Notes under the pieces: generated by a model
What the model was told of the DNA's origin: nothing
Databases searched by the model: none
The model's input: the letters and a program-made list of their open reading frames with translations, nothing else
Assembly: GCA_002405915.1 (NCBI GenBank)
Contig: DHMS01000035.1
Coordinates: 1 to 39,943 of the forward strand
Length of the DNA: 39,943 nucleotides
From: Christensenella sp. UBA4636
GTDB taxonomy: Bacteria > Bacillota > Clostridia > Christensenellales > Borkfalkiaceae
Reading direction: 5' to 3'
Translations under genes and position numbers: made by a program
Shown: positions 33,031 to 39,943 of the stretch, in pieces
Numbering within the stretch: position 1 is the first letter of the stretch
Layout: the number at the start of each line of letters is the position of its first letter

Positions 33031-35457
33031 ATGAACATGCCGGAAATAGAAAAGAAGTGGCAACAATACTGGGAAGAACACCACACAAACGAATTCGACG
33101 AAAGCAAAATAGACAAAAAGTTTTACTGCCTCGAAATGTTTTCCTACCCCTCGGGCGCAAAGCTCCATATCGGACACTGGTATAACTACGGTTTGACCGA
33201 CAGTTTCGCGCGCTACAAAAGAATGAAAGGCTACGCCGTCTTTCAGCCTATGGGGTTTGACGCGTTCGGCTTGCCCGCCGAAAACTACGCGATAAAAACT
33301 GGCGTTCACCCCGAAGATTCCACGCTTAAAAACATAGAAACGATGGAAGGGCAGTTGAAGCGCATCGGCGCGATGTTCGACTGGACCAAAGAAATTAAAA
33401 CCTGCCTTCCCGACTACTATAAGTGGACGCAGTGGATTTTCTTAAAACTTTACGAAAACGGGCTTGCTTACAGAAAAGAAGCCCCGGTTAACTGGTGCCC
33501 CGGATGTAACACCGTGCTTGCGAACGAACAGGTCGTAGGCGGCTGTTGCGAGCGTTGCGGTTCCACCGTCGTTAAAAAGGACCTTACGCAATGGTTCTTC
33601 AAAATCACCGCTTATGCCGAAGAACTCTTAACGGGGCTCGATAAGCTCGACTGGCCGGAAAAAACCAAGCTTATGCAGAAAAACTGGATAGGCAAATCGC
33701 TCGGCGCGGAAGTCACGTTTAAAGCGGAAAGCGGCGACGAGTTCAAAGTATTCACGACGCGCGTCGACACTATTTCGGGCGTTTCCTACGTAGTTTTAGC
33801 ACCCGAACACCCCCTCGTCAAAAAACTCACTACGGCAGAGCAGAAAGAAGCCGTCGAAAATTACGTTTTCGAAACGAGCAAAGCAAACGAGATAGAACGC
33901 CTTTCTTCCGACCGCGAAAAAACCGGCGTGTGGACGGGCGCGTACGCGATAAACCCGCTCACGGGCAAAAAAGTGCCTATCTACGCCGCCGATTACGTTC
34001 TTTACAGCTACGGCACGGGCGCGGTTATGGGCGTTCCCGCTCACGACGAAAGAGACTTTGCTTTCGCTAAAAAGTACAATCTCCCCGTCAATCAGGTTAT
34101 CACCAACAAATCGGGCAACGCCGTTTTGCCGTACGTTGAGGACGGCTATCTTGTAAACAGCGGCGAATTCGACGGTCTTTTCGGCGACCAAGCGAGAAAA
34201 GCCATCGTCGAAAAACTCGAAAAGCAAGGTCTTGCCGCGTTTAAGACAAACTACCGTCTGCGCGACTGGCTTATTTCCCGCCAAAGATACTGGGGCGCGC
34301 CTATTCCTATCATTCACTGCCCGCACTGCGGCGACGTCGCCGTGCCTTACGAAGATTTGCCCGTAAAACTCCCGTATGACGTAGAGTTTAAGCCGGACGG
34401 GAAATCGCCTCTTGCCAAGCACGAAGGCTTTATGCATTGCAAATGCCCCAAGTGCGGCGGCGAAGCTCTCAGAGACCCCGACACGCTCGACACTTTCGTT
34501 TGTTCGAGCTGGTATTATTTGAGGTACCCGGACGCGCACGACGACAAAATGGCTTTCGACCCCGAAATCATCAATAAAATGCTCCCCGTCGACAAGTACG
34601 TCGGCGGCGCGGAACACGCTTGCATGCACCTTTTGTACGCGCGTTTTATAACCAAAGCTTTGCGCGATATGGGCTACCTCAAATTCGACGAACCTTTCAC
34701 TTCCTTAACGCATCAAGGCGTTATTTTAGGACCGGACGGCAACAGAATGAGTAAGTCCAAAGGCAACGTCGTATCGCCCGACCCGTACGTCAAAGAGTAC
34801 GGCTCCGATATTTTCAGGCTGTATCTCCTCTTCGGTTTCAACTATACCGAAGGCGGACCGTGGAACGACGACGGCATAAAATCCGTTTCAAAATTCCTCG
34901 AAAGGGTCGAAAGATTATTCAACAAACTTCAAAACACCCAAGACGAGAACGCCGACCTTTACGGCGCGAACGAAAAGGAACTCGACTACGTTTTGAATTA
35001 CACGATAAAGAACGTTGACGCGGGCATGAACTCTTTCTCGTTCAACACGGCGGTCGCAAGGCTCATGGAACTTTTGAACGCGATGACAAAATACGACGCG
35101 TTAGAAAAGAAAAACACGGTGTTCCTTAAAAAAGTTATGGAAAACCTCGTGCTTTTGCTTGCGCCCTGCGTTCCCCACTTTGCGGAAGAACTTTATCATC
35201 TTTTAGGCAACGACGGCACCGTGTTCGACCACTCCTACCCCGTTTGCGACGAGAAAAAGCTTGTGCGCGACGAAGCGGAATACGCCGTTCAGGTTAACAG
35301 CAAAATGAAAGCAAAAGTAGTGCTTTCCAAAACCCTTTCCAAAGAGGAAACGGAGAAAGCCGCGCTTGCGCTCCCCGAGATAGTCGCCGCCCTAAACGGC
35401 GCAACCCCGAAAAAGATAATAGTTATCCCGGGCAGACTTATCAACATAATTATATAA
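33031..35457 (+). CDS. leuS: Leucyl-tRNA synthetase
   Basis: 808 aa, normal bacterial length. The class I motif HIGH is at 46-49 (AKLHIGHWYNYG). A zinc-like pair of Cys motifs lies near 155-175 (CPGCN, CCERCG), and a second Cys cluster around 435-460. The editing domain lies roughly 220-410 with TTRVDTISGVSYVVLAPEHP and GTGAVMGVPAHDERD. The second signature is RMSKSKGN instead of the usual KMSKS; the change at the first position is conservative. The C-terminal domain ends KIIVIPGRLINIII, as in the family. AAGGAG lies nine bases upstream of the ATG. It charges tRNA-Leu and is transcribed alone, with a terminator at 35490-35525. Confidence 0.97.
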   Translation: MNMPEIEKKWQQYWEEHHTNEFDESKIDKKFYCLEMFSYPSGAKLHIGHWYNYGLTDSFARYKRMKGYAVFQPMGFDAFGLPAENYAIKTGVHPEDSTLKNIETMEGQLKRIGAMFDWTKEIKTCLPDYYKWTQWIFLKLYENGLAYRKEAPVNWCPGCNTVLANEQVVGGCCERCGSTVVKKDLTQWFFKITAYAEELLTGLDKLDWPEKTKLMQKNWIGKSLGAEVTFKAESGDEFKVFTTRVDTISGVSYVVLAPEHPLVKKLTTAEQKEAVENYVFETSKANEIERLSSDREKTGVWTGAYAINPLTGKKVPIYAADYVLYSYGTGAVMGVPAHDERDFAFAKKYNLPVNQVITNKSGNAVLPYVEDGYLVNSGEFDGLFGDQARKAIVEKLEKQGLAAFKTNYRLRDWLISRQRYWGAPIPIIHCPHCGDVAVPYEDLPVKLPYDVEFKPDGKSPLAKHEGFMHCKCPKCGGEALRDPDTLDTFVCSSWYYLRYPDAHDDKMAFDPEIINKMLPVDKYVGGAEHACMHLLYARFITKALRDMGYLKFDEPFTSLTHQGVILGPDGNRMSKSKGNVVSPDPYVKEYGSDIFRLYLLFGFNYTEGGPWNDDGIKSVSKFLERVERLFNKLQNTQDENADLYGANEKELDYVLNYTIKNVDAGMNSFSFNTAVARLMELLNAMTKYDALEKKNTVFLKKVMENLVLLLAPCVPHFAEELYHLLGNDGTVFDHSYPVCDEKKLVRDEAEYAVQVNSKMKAKVVLSKTLSKEETEKAALALPEIVAALNGATPKKIIVIPGRLINIII

Positions 35458-35489
35458 TTTATAATCGCGACCGCTTTTTACGGCGCAAA

Positions 35490-35525
35490 AAATTTCCGCA
35501 GGCATTCTCGTCTACGGAAATTTTT
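35490..35525 (+). terminator. Intrinsic terminator of leuS
   Basis: AAATTTCCG (35490-35498) pairs with CGGAAATTT (35515-35523), followed by further T residues. Confidence 0.8.
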
Positions 35526-35609
35526 AAAAATATCGCAGATTCCTTTTTCTCTTTAGTTAATCTTTATTTTCGCCCGTTATAATAACGATGAAAAAAGACA
35601 GAAATACCC

Positions 35610-35635
35610 GATAACGGGCTTATAGCCCCACTTTT
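35610..35635. repeat. Dispersed repeat, copy G (upstream of the two-component genes)
   Basis: Read on the minus strand it is AAAAGTGGGGCTATAAGCCC then GTTATC. It shares the AAAAG-six-bases-CTATAAG frame with all other copies. It forms a GGGCT-TAT-AGCCC hairpin. Orientation is opposite to copies A-E relative to the plus strand. It falls in the leader of the response regulator gene. Confidence 0.6.
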
Positions 35636-35655
35636 ATAACAATGAGGAAAAAACC

Positions 35656-36330
35656 ATGAAACTTTTGCTTGCCGAAGACGAAATAGACCTTGCCGAGGCT
35701 TTAACCGTCTTTTTAGAAAAAAACAACTATTCCGTAACGACCGTGAACGACGGCTTGTCCGCTTACGATTACGCTTCGAGCGGCAACTTCGACGGCATAA
35801 TTCTCGACATAATGATGCCCAAAATGAGCGGAATCGAAGTGCTTTCAAAGCTTAGGAGCGACGGCGTTTCTACGCCCGTCATGATGCTCACGGCAAAAGG
35901 ATTAAAGGACGACAGAATTGCGGGCTTTGACGCGGGCGCGGACGACTATTTGCCTAAGCCGTTTGCGACAGACGAGCTTATCGCAAGGCTTCGCGCAATG
36001 CTCCGCCGCCGCACGGAATACAAATCAAGCATTTTGCGCATAGATTCTCTCACGCTCGACGCGGGTACCGGCGAAGCAAAAGTCGGCGAAAACAGCGTGT
36101 TTTTAACGGGCAAAGAGTTTGAACTTTTGGAGCTTTTCATGTCGCACCCCAACGTTTCGTTCTCCGCCGATAAGCTTATGGAGCGAATTTGGGGCTGGGA
36201 TAGCGAATCGGAAATAAACGTTATCTGGGTGCATATTTCCAACCTAAGGAAACGCCTAAAAAGCATTTCTTCGCCCGTCAATGTGGTTGCAAGCCGCGGG
36301 CTTGGTTATAGGCTCGTCAAAGAGGACTAA
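35656..36330 (+). CDS. OmpR-type response regulator
   Basis: 224 aa. Receiver domain: acidic pocket LLAEDE, phospho-acceptor Asp51 in ILDIMMPKMSG, Thr79 and Lys101 (YLPKPF). The C-terminal winged helix (about 128-222) ends RGLGYRL, diagnostic for the OmpR/PhoB subfamily. It is followed after three bases by its sensor kinase gene. Targets are unknown. A TATAAT box lies upstream near 35577 without a clear -35 box. Confidence 0.94.
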   Translation: MKLLLAEDEIDLAEALTVFLEKNNYSVTTVNDGLSAYDYASSGNFDGIILDIMMPKMSGIEVLSKLRSDGVSTPVMMLTAKGLKDDRIAGFDAGADDYLPKPFATDELIARLRAMLRRRTEYKSSILRIDSLTLDAGTGEAKVGENSVFLTGKEFELLELFMSHPNVSFSADKLMERIWGWDSESEINVIWVHISNLRKRLKSISSPVNVVASRGLGYRLVKED

Positions 36331-36333
36331 AAA

Positions 36334-37620
36334 ATGTTTGCAAAAAAGCTAAAAAACAAATTTATTCTCGTTTGCATGCTCGCCGTTTCGCTCGTAATGC
36401 TTTCTCTCTGCGTAATCATTAACTCGGCGGTAATAATAACGACCGAAAACTCTTTGAAGTCCACGCTCGACCGCCTTTATTTAACGGACGGCAACATTCC
36501 GCCCGCGCCGAGAATACAATCGGAAGTTATCGGCGAAGCGCAAATAATCCCGTCAGATACAAGCACTTTCGCCCCGTCCGCGGAAAACGACGATTTTTCG
36601 AATTTTCGTTTCGACCGCGAAACGCGATACTTTCTTTTAAAATACGATATGGACGGCAACTTAGTGGAAGCGCGCTTGCAAAACATTACGGCGGTCACCG
36701 AGGACGACGTGGCAAGCTTTTTAGCCGTCGCAACCAAAAAAAACTCGGGTTACGGCACCTATTCGGGCTACAAATATCTCGTAAAAAGCGACGACGGCAT
36801 TATCACAACAGCAATTTTCCTCGATTATACCAAAGAAAAAAGCTTTATGCTGACAACTCTTTTGCTTTCCGTTTGCTCTCTCGTTTTAGTGCTTGCCGCG
36901 GTGTTCGTGCTTTTAATAATTTTCTCCAAAAAAGCAATCGACCCGTTCGTCAAAAACGCCGAAAAGCAAAAACAATTCGTAACGGATGCGGGGCATGAAC
37001 TGAAAACCCCGATAACAGTCATCAACACAAGTCTAAAAGTGCTTGAAATGGAAGTCGGCAAGCAAAAATGGATTGACAAAGCTCTTGCGCAAACGGACAA
37101 ACTCACAGAGCTTGTGAACGGGCTTGTAACGCTTGCAAAAACCGACGAGCTTGCCTCTCGCGCGGAATTCAAAAAATTCGATATCGCCAAAGCTTTCAAC
37201 GAAACGGCGGAATCCTTTTCCGATTACGCTTCTGCTTCCGGCAGAAAACTTTCTTACGTTTTGCCCGACAGCCTTTATTATCTCGGCGACGAATACTCTG
37301 TGCGTAGGCTTTTCAGCGTTCTCATCGAAAACGCCGTCAAATATTCGCCCGAAAACACCACGATAAGCATTTCGCTCGAAAAAACGAAACACGGCGTTAT
37401 AATTAAAGAAAGCAACGCTTGCAAAAGCATAGAAAAAGACGAACTCGACAAGCTTTTCGACCGTTTTTATCGTTCCGATTCCACTCGTTACGAGCAGAAA
37501 AGCGGCTTCGGCATAGGTCTTGCAATCGCCAAAAACGTCGCGCAACACCACAACGGCGACATAAAAGCCACCCTAAACGATAACGGCGACGTTATTACGT
37601 TCACCGTAAATTTGAATTAG
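36334..37620 (+). CDS. Sensor histidine kinase with altered G1 box
   Basis: 428 aa. Membrane helices at about 10-32 and 172-196 enclose an extracellular sensor region of about 140 residues with no recognised fold. HisKA has FVTDAGHELKTPITV with phospho-acceptor His221. The ATPase domain has the N box LIENAVKYSPE and the G2 segment GFGIGLAIAKNVAQHH. The usual DNGPGI G1 box is replaced by a stretch reading ESNACKSIEKDEL, lacking the adenine-contacting Asp. FDRFYRSDSTR (F box) is intact. It acts on the regulator encoded just upstream; the stimulus is unknown. Confidence 0.92.
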   Translation: MFAKKLKNKFILVCMLAVSLVMLSLCVIINSAVIITTENSLKSTLDRLYLTDGNIPPAPRIQSEVIGEAQIIPSDTSTFAPSAENDDFSNFRFDRETRYFLLKYDMDGNLVEARLQNITAVTEDDVASFLAVATKKNSGYGTYSGYKYLVKSDDGIITTAIFLDYTKEKSFMLTTLLLSVCSLVLVLAAVFVLLIIFSKKAIDPFVKNAEKQKQFVTDAGHELKTPITVINTSLKVLEMEVGKQKWIDKALAQTDKLTELVNGLVTLAKTDELASRAEFKKFDIAKAFNETAESFSDYASASGRKLSYVLPDSLYYLGDEYSVRRLFSVLIENAVKYSPENTTISISLEKTKHGVIIKESNACKSIEKDELDKLFDRFYRSDSTRYEQKSGFGIGLAIAKNVAQHHNGDIKATLNDNGDVITFTVNLN

Positions 37621-37654
37621 TTTCTTCTCTTTCTCCTCCATCTTTTTTTATTAA

Positions 37655-37682
37655 GGCAGTCCCTTTTCGGGGCTGTCTTTTT
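37655..37682 (+). terminator. Intrinsic terminator of the two-component operon
   Basis: GGCAGTCCC pairs with GGGGCTGTC around a TTTTC loop (nine pairs including G-T), followed by TTTTT. Confidence 0.88.
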
Positions 37683-37717
37683 GTGTTATCCGCTTACTAC
37701 GGCGCATAAAATACCTT

Positions 37718-37963
37718 ATGGCAAACCCTAAACCAATCAAATTAAGCACGGCGGAAAGCGGCGTGTATTACAGAATTATGAAATGCAATTTTTCAAAGGA
37801 AGAAAAATCGCGTTTAACGGAACTCGGCTTTTTTAGCGGAAACAAACTTTTCGTTTGTTTTTCGAAAGGTTTTTTAGTGATAAAGATAAGCTCGTGTAGG
37901 TTTTTTCTTTCGGCTTTTTTAGCGGATAAAATCACCGTTTCAGAGGCAAAAGCCTTTCTATAA
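37718..37963 (+). CDS. feoA: FeoA-like SH3-fold protein
   Basis: 81 aa. It has the FeoA pattern: KLSTAESGVYYRI, then KSRLTELGFFSGNKLFV and a final beta region. FeoA binds FeoB on the cytosolic side and supports ferrous iron uptake. No clear Shine-Dalgarno precedes the ATG, and the promoter is weak (TAAAAT at about 37708-37713). The stop codon lies inside copy C of the dispersed repeat. feoB follows after 20 bases. Confidence 0.82.
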   Translation: MANPKPIKLSTAESGVYYRIMKCNFSKEEKSRLTELGFFSGNKLFVCFSKGFLVIKISSCRFFLSAFLADKITVSEAKAFL

Positions 37964-37973
37964 GTCGATTATC
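37945..37973. repeat. Dispersed 29-bp repeat, copy C (feoA end)
   Basis: GGCAAAAGCCTTT followed by CTATAAGTCGATTATC. It covers the last codons and the TAA of feoA and part of the feoA-feoB gap. Confidence 0.75.
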
Positions 37974-37983
37974 GAGGTGTTTT

Positions 37984-39720
37984 ATGGATTTAAGAGTAAT
38001 GCTTGTAGGTTGCCCTAATAGCGGAAAGACAACGCTTTTTAACGCGCTCACGGGCAGAAGAGAACAAACGGGTAACCGCGCGGGTGTAACGGTCGGAGCA
38101 AAGTACGGTAAAATAAAAAACACAAATTTCACGCTTTACGACTTGCCCGGCACTTACTCCCTCCACCCCTTTACGGATGAAGAAAAAGTCACCGTTTCGG
38201 CGTTAAAAAGCGCTCCGTCCGTGACCGTCGCGGTAATAGACGGTTTGCGCTTCGAACGCGGGCTTTACCTCGTTTTATCCCTTTTAAAATGCGGTAAAAA
38301 GCCTATAATTTACCTTTCGATGCTTGAAAAAGCACAAAAAAACGGAATAACAATAAACGCCGAAGCCTTAGCAAAAATCACCGGATTAACCGTAACAACC
38401 ACACCCGAAGAGCTTGTTTCGGCGATAAAACAACGAAAAAACATAAACGAAGATTTGCTATCGGAAAGCGTTATTGACGAAAAGGAAGTTTACAGAAAAA
38501 TAGCCGAAATAACGGCAAAAACCGTGCAAAAAAGTAACAAACGAAGCGTAACGGACAAGATAGACAACGTTATTCTCCGCCCGTATGTCGGCTTGCCTCT
38601 CTTTTTCGCCGTCGCGTTTTTAACGTTTTTCCTCGTCTTTAAAGGCGGCGAAGCTATAAATTTACTTTTCCGAAGCGGGCTTTCCTTTCTTTCGCGAGTA
38701 ATTAAAAACTCGTCGTTTGCGCCCGTTTTGAAAAGCCTTTTAGCGGACGGAATACTCGGCGGAATCGGCAGCGTTTTATCTTTTTTGCCGCAACTTTTCA
38801 TTCTGTTTTTCCTTTCCGCCGTAACGGAAGCAAGCGGTTATCTTGCGCGCGTTTCGGCTTCTTTCGATAAATTCTTCACTTATTTTTCGCTTAGCGGCAA
38901 ATCGGCAATTCCTTTAATTCTCGGCACGGGTTGTTCCGTTCCCGCGATAATGAGCTTGAAAACGATAAAAGAAAAAAGCTTAAAGGAATGCACGGCAACG
39001 CTTATTCCCTTTATCCCTTGCAGCGCAAAATTGCCGATAATCGCGTTATTCGCAGGCTTTTTCTTTAAAGAGAACGCCGCTTTCGCCGCGCTCGGGTTTT
39101 ATTTACTGTCGATTTTGATAGTAATCGCCCTTGCGTTTTTCACGCGCGCAAAGCAAAAAGAAAGGTTTTCCTTAACGGAACTGCCTGACTATTCTATCCC
39201 CTCTTTTAAAGAAATTTCAAACGATACTCTGTCGCGAACGCTCTCTTTCATAAAAAAAACGGGTACGGTAATTTTTATCTGTTCCGTACTCGTCTGGTTC
39301 TTGTCGTCGTTTTCGATTAAATTTGCTTTTGATTGCCGCGCGGAAGAAAGCATTCTTGCCCTTATCGGAAAAGCCCTTTCGTTTATTCTTTACCCCGTCG
39401 TCGGAGAACTAAGCTGGGCGGCAACCATATCCGCACTGCTCGGTTTTGTAGCGAAAGAGCAAGTAGTTTCTTCGATGGCGATAATAGCGGGTAGCGAAGC
39501 GGAAATCTTTTCTTCCCCTGCATTTTCCTTTTTCACGCCCTCCTCCGCGGTCGCGTTCGTCGTTTTCAATCTGTTTTCATCGCCATGCATAGCGGCGGTT
39601 TCCGCTCTATCAAAGGAACTCGGAGGCAAAAAAGCCCTTTCGCAAGTGTTTTTTCAAACCCTCTTCGCCCTCGTCCTCTCGTCCGCCTTTCACTTAATTT
39701 TCTTGCTGTCCTCATACTAA
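37984..39720 (+). CDS. feoB: FeoB-like ferrous iron transporter, divergent G domain
   Basis: 578 aa, shorter than most FeoB (about 650-770). The N-terminal G domain has G1 GCPNSGKTT (9-17), NRAGVTVG and G3 DLPGTYS (53-59). The G4 position reads SMLE (112-115) instead of NxxD, the guanine-selecting motif. The neighbouring LxRNLYLTLQ is FERGLYLVLS. The membrane part keeps the family gates: FLPQLFILFFLSAVTEASGY, LILGTGCSVPAIM, PCSAKLPIIALF and GFVAKEQVV. Canonical FeoB transports Fe(II). Changed G4 suggests altered nucleotide choice or a different metal. A weak AGGTG precedes the ATG. Confidence 0.85.
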   Translation: MDLRVMLVGCPNSGKTTLFNALTGRREQTGNRAGVTVGAKYGKIKNTNFTLYDLPGTYSLHPFTDEEKVTVSALKSAPSVTVAVIDGLRFERGLYLVLSLLKCGKKPIIYLSMLEKAQKNGITINAEALAKITGLTVTTTPEELVSAIKQRKNINEDLLSESVIDEKEVYRKIAEITAKTVQKSNKRSVTDKIDNVILRPYVGLPLFFAVAFLTFFLVFKGGEAINLLFRSGLSFLSRVIKNSSFAPVLKSLLADGILGGIGSVLSFLPQLFILFFLSAVTEASGYLARVSASFDKFFTYFSLSGKSAIPLILGTGCSVPAIMSLKTIKEKSLKECTATLIPFIPCSAKLPIIALFAGFFFKENAAFAALGFYLLSILIVIALAFFTRAKQKERFSLTELPDYSIPSFKEISNDTLSRTLSFIKKTGTVIFICSVLVWFLSSFSIKFAFDCRAEESILALIGKALSFILYPVVGELSWAATISALLGFVAKEQVVSSMAIIAGSEAEIFSSPAFSFFTPSSAVAFVVFNLFSSPCIAAVSALSKELGGKKALSQVFFQTLFALVLSSAFHLIFLLSSY

Positions 39721-39803
39721 AAATGCAAAATTTCCGAAGAAAAGTCAACGCTTTTCATGCAAATTAGGTATAAATCAGGGCGTTTTTTACATTACGAGCA
39801 AAC

Positions 39804-39834
39804 AAAAAGCCAAAGCGTTTATTGCTCTAGCTTT
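39804..39834 (-). terminator. Hairpin beside the right end repeat
   Basis: AAAGC (39806-39810) pairs with GCTTT (39830-39834), with inner AGC/GCT pairs. On the minus strand it is followed by a T run, so it would stop transcripts coming inward from the end repeat. The rest of 39721-39837 shows only a small GAAAAG/CTTTTC hairpin just after feoB and no gene. Confidence 0.5.
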
Positions 39835-39837
39835 CAA

Positions 39838-39943
39838 TAGGGATTGCATTCTTTATCTACTCAATACCTAAAAGGCGGCTTTTTCGCGCTTTTCTGCGAC
39901 CGTTCGATTGGAGTACGTTTAGTACGCCTGCCTCACGCTCGCA
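39838..39943 (-). repeat. Right copy of the 106-bp contig-end repeat
   Basis: Inverted match to 36-141. Read outward on the plus strand it encodes IAFFIYSIPKRRLFRAF then LRPFDWST, against IAFLIYSIPKRRLFRAF then LCPFDWST in the left copy. Read inward it ends RLLGIE and a stop, as in the left copy. It reaches the last base of the window, so its true end is unseen. Confidence 0.8.

Noticed and set aside
33796..34629. A 277-codon open frame antisense to leuS
   Set aside because: It mirrors a well-supported leuS coding region, has no ribosome binding site, and its composition (rich in Val, Arg, Phe) is typical of an antisense shadow in this codon usage.
1..39943. tRNA, 5S/16S/23S rRNA, transposase or prophage genes
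   Set aside because: None was recognised on either strand by reading; the only supported stable RNA is rnpB.

Overview
The window looks like a chromosomal contig from an uncultured Bacillota/Clostridia-type gut bacterium with mid-range GC. The main evidence is a core block typical of endospore-forming Firmicutes (yqfC-yqfD-phoH-pgpH-ybeY-era-yqzL-recO), the rplU-rpmA pair, a short LeuS, a type-A-like RNase P RNA, standard sigma-A promoters (TTGACA-17-TATAAT type) and strong AGGAGG-type ribosome binding sites. Inward-facing copies of one 106-bp repeat sit at both ends, which is probably why the assembly breaks there.

Layout. 1-441: end repeat and a small leftward transcription unit of unknown nature. 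442-4777 (minus): an OGG-type DNA glycosylase followed by a heterodimeric ABC exporter. 4836-5445 (minus): rpmA and rplU with their own promoter. 5655-6098 (plus): an unrecognised helical protein. 6104-13240: an accessory island. It holds repeat-rich DNA, a self-inhibited Fic enzyme, and a three-gene restriction-modification operon (small motif-I methylase subunit, Eco57I-like methylase, GIY-YIG/DExH helicase-nuclease). A small XRE regulator is divergent from this operon across three operator-like sites spaced exactly 22 bp apart. 13278-15445: a small membrane protein and a large lipoprotein. 15673-16105: rnpB with promoter and terminator. 16132-22920 (minus): ddl, murF with a membrane domain, a hydrolase, rimI, tsaB, tsaE and an oligopeptidase. 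23022-24528: a GDSL hydrolase and a membrane-anchored XRE regulator. 24643-31744 (minus): a PPOX-fold protein, a HAD phosphatase and the recO-to-yqfC block. 31819-32805: a PAP2 phosphatase. 33031-39720 (plus): leuS, a two-component system, feoA and a divergent feoB.

How genes work together. ddl and murF make and attach the D-Ala-D-Ala end of peptidoglycan precursors. tsaB and tsaE belong to the tRNA t6A pathway, with rimI beside them as usual. era, ybeY and the yqzL trace surround ribosome maturation, and pgpH degrades c-di-AMP. The restriction genes, XRE protein and Fic enzyme form the defence/conflict island.

Least explained signals. (1) A 26-30 bp dispersed repeat occurs six times, both between genes and inside murF and recO. 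(2) The end repeats are open in two opposite frames and one copy has a promoter. (3) A 15-bp direct repeat brackets fic and abuts its promoter. (4) The XRE/restriction intergenic region carries operators on a 22-bp period. (5) yqzL lacks a usable in-frame start. (6) FeoB has a degenerate G4 motif. No tRNA, CRISPR array, transposase or prophage gene was seen.
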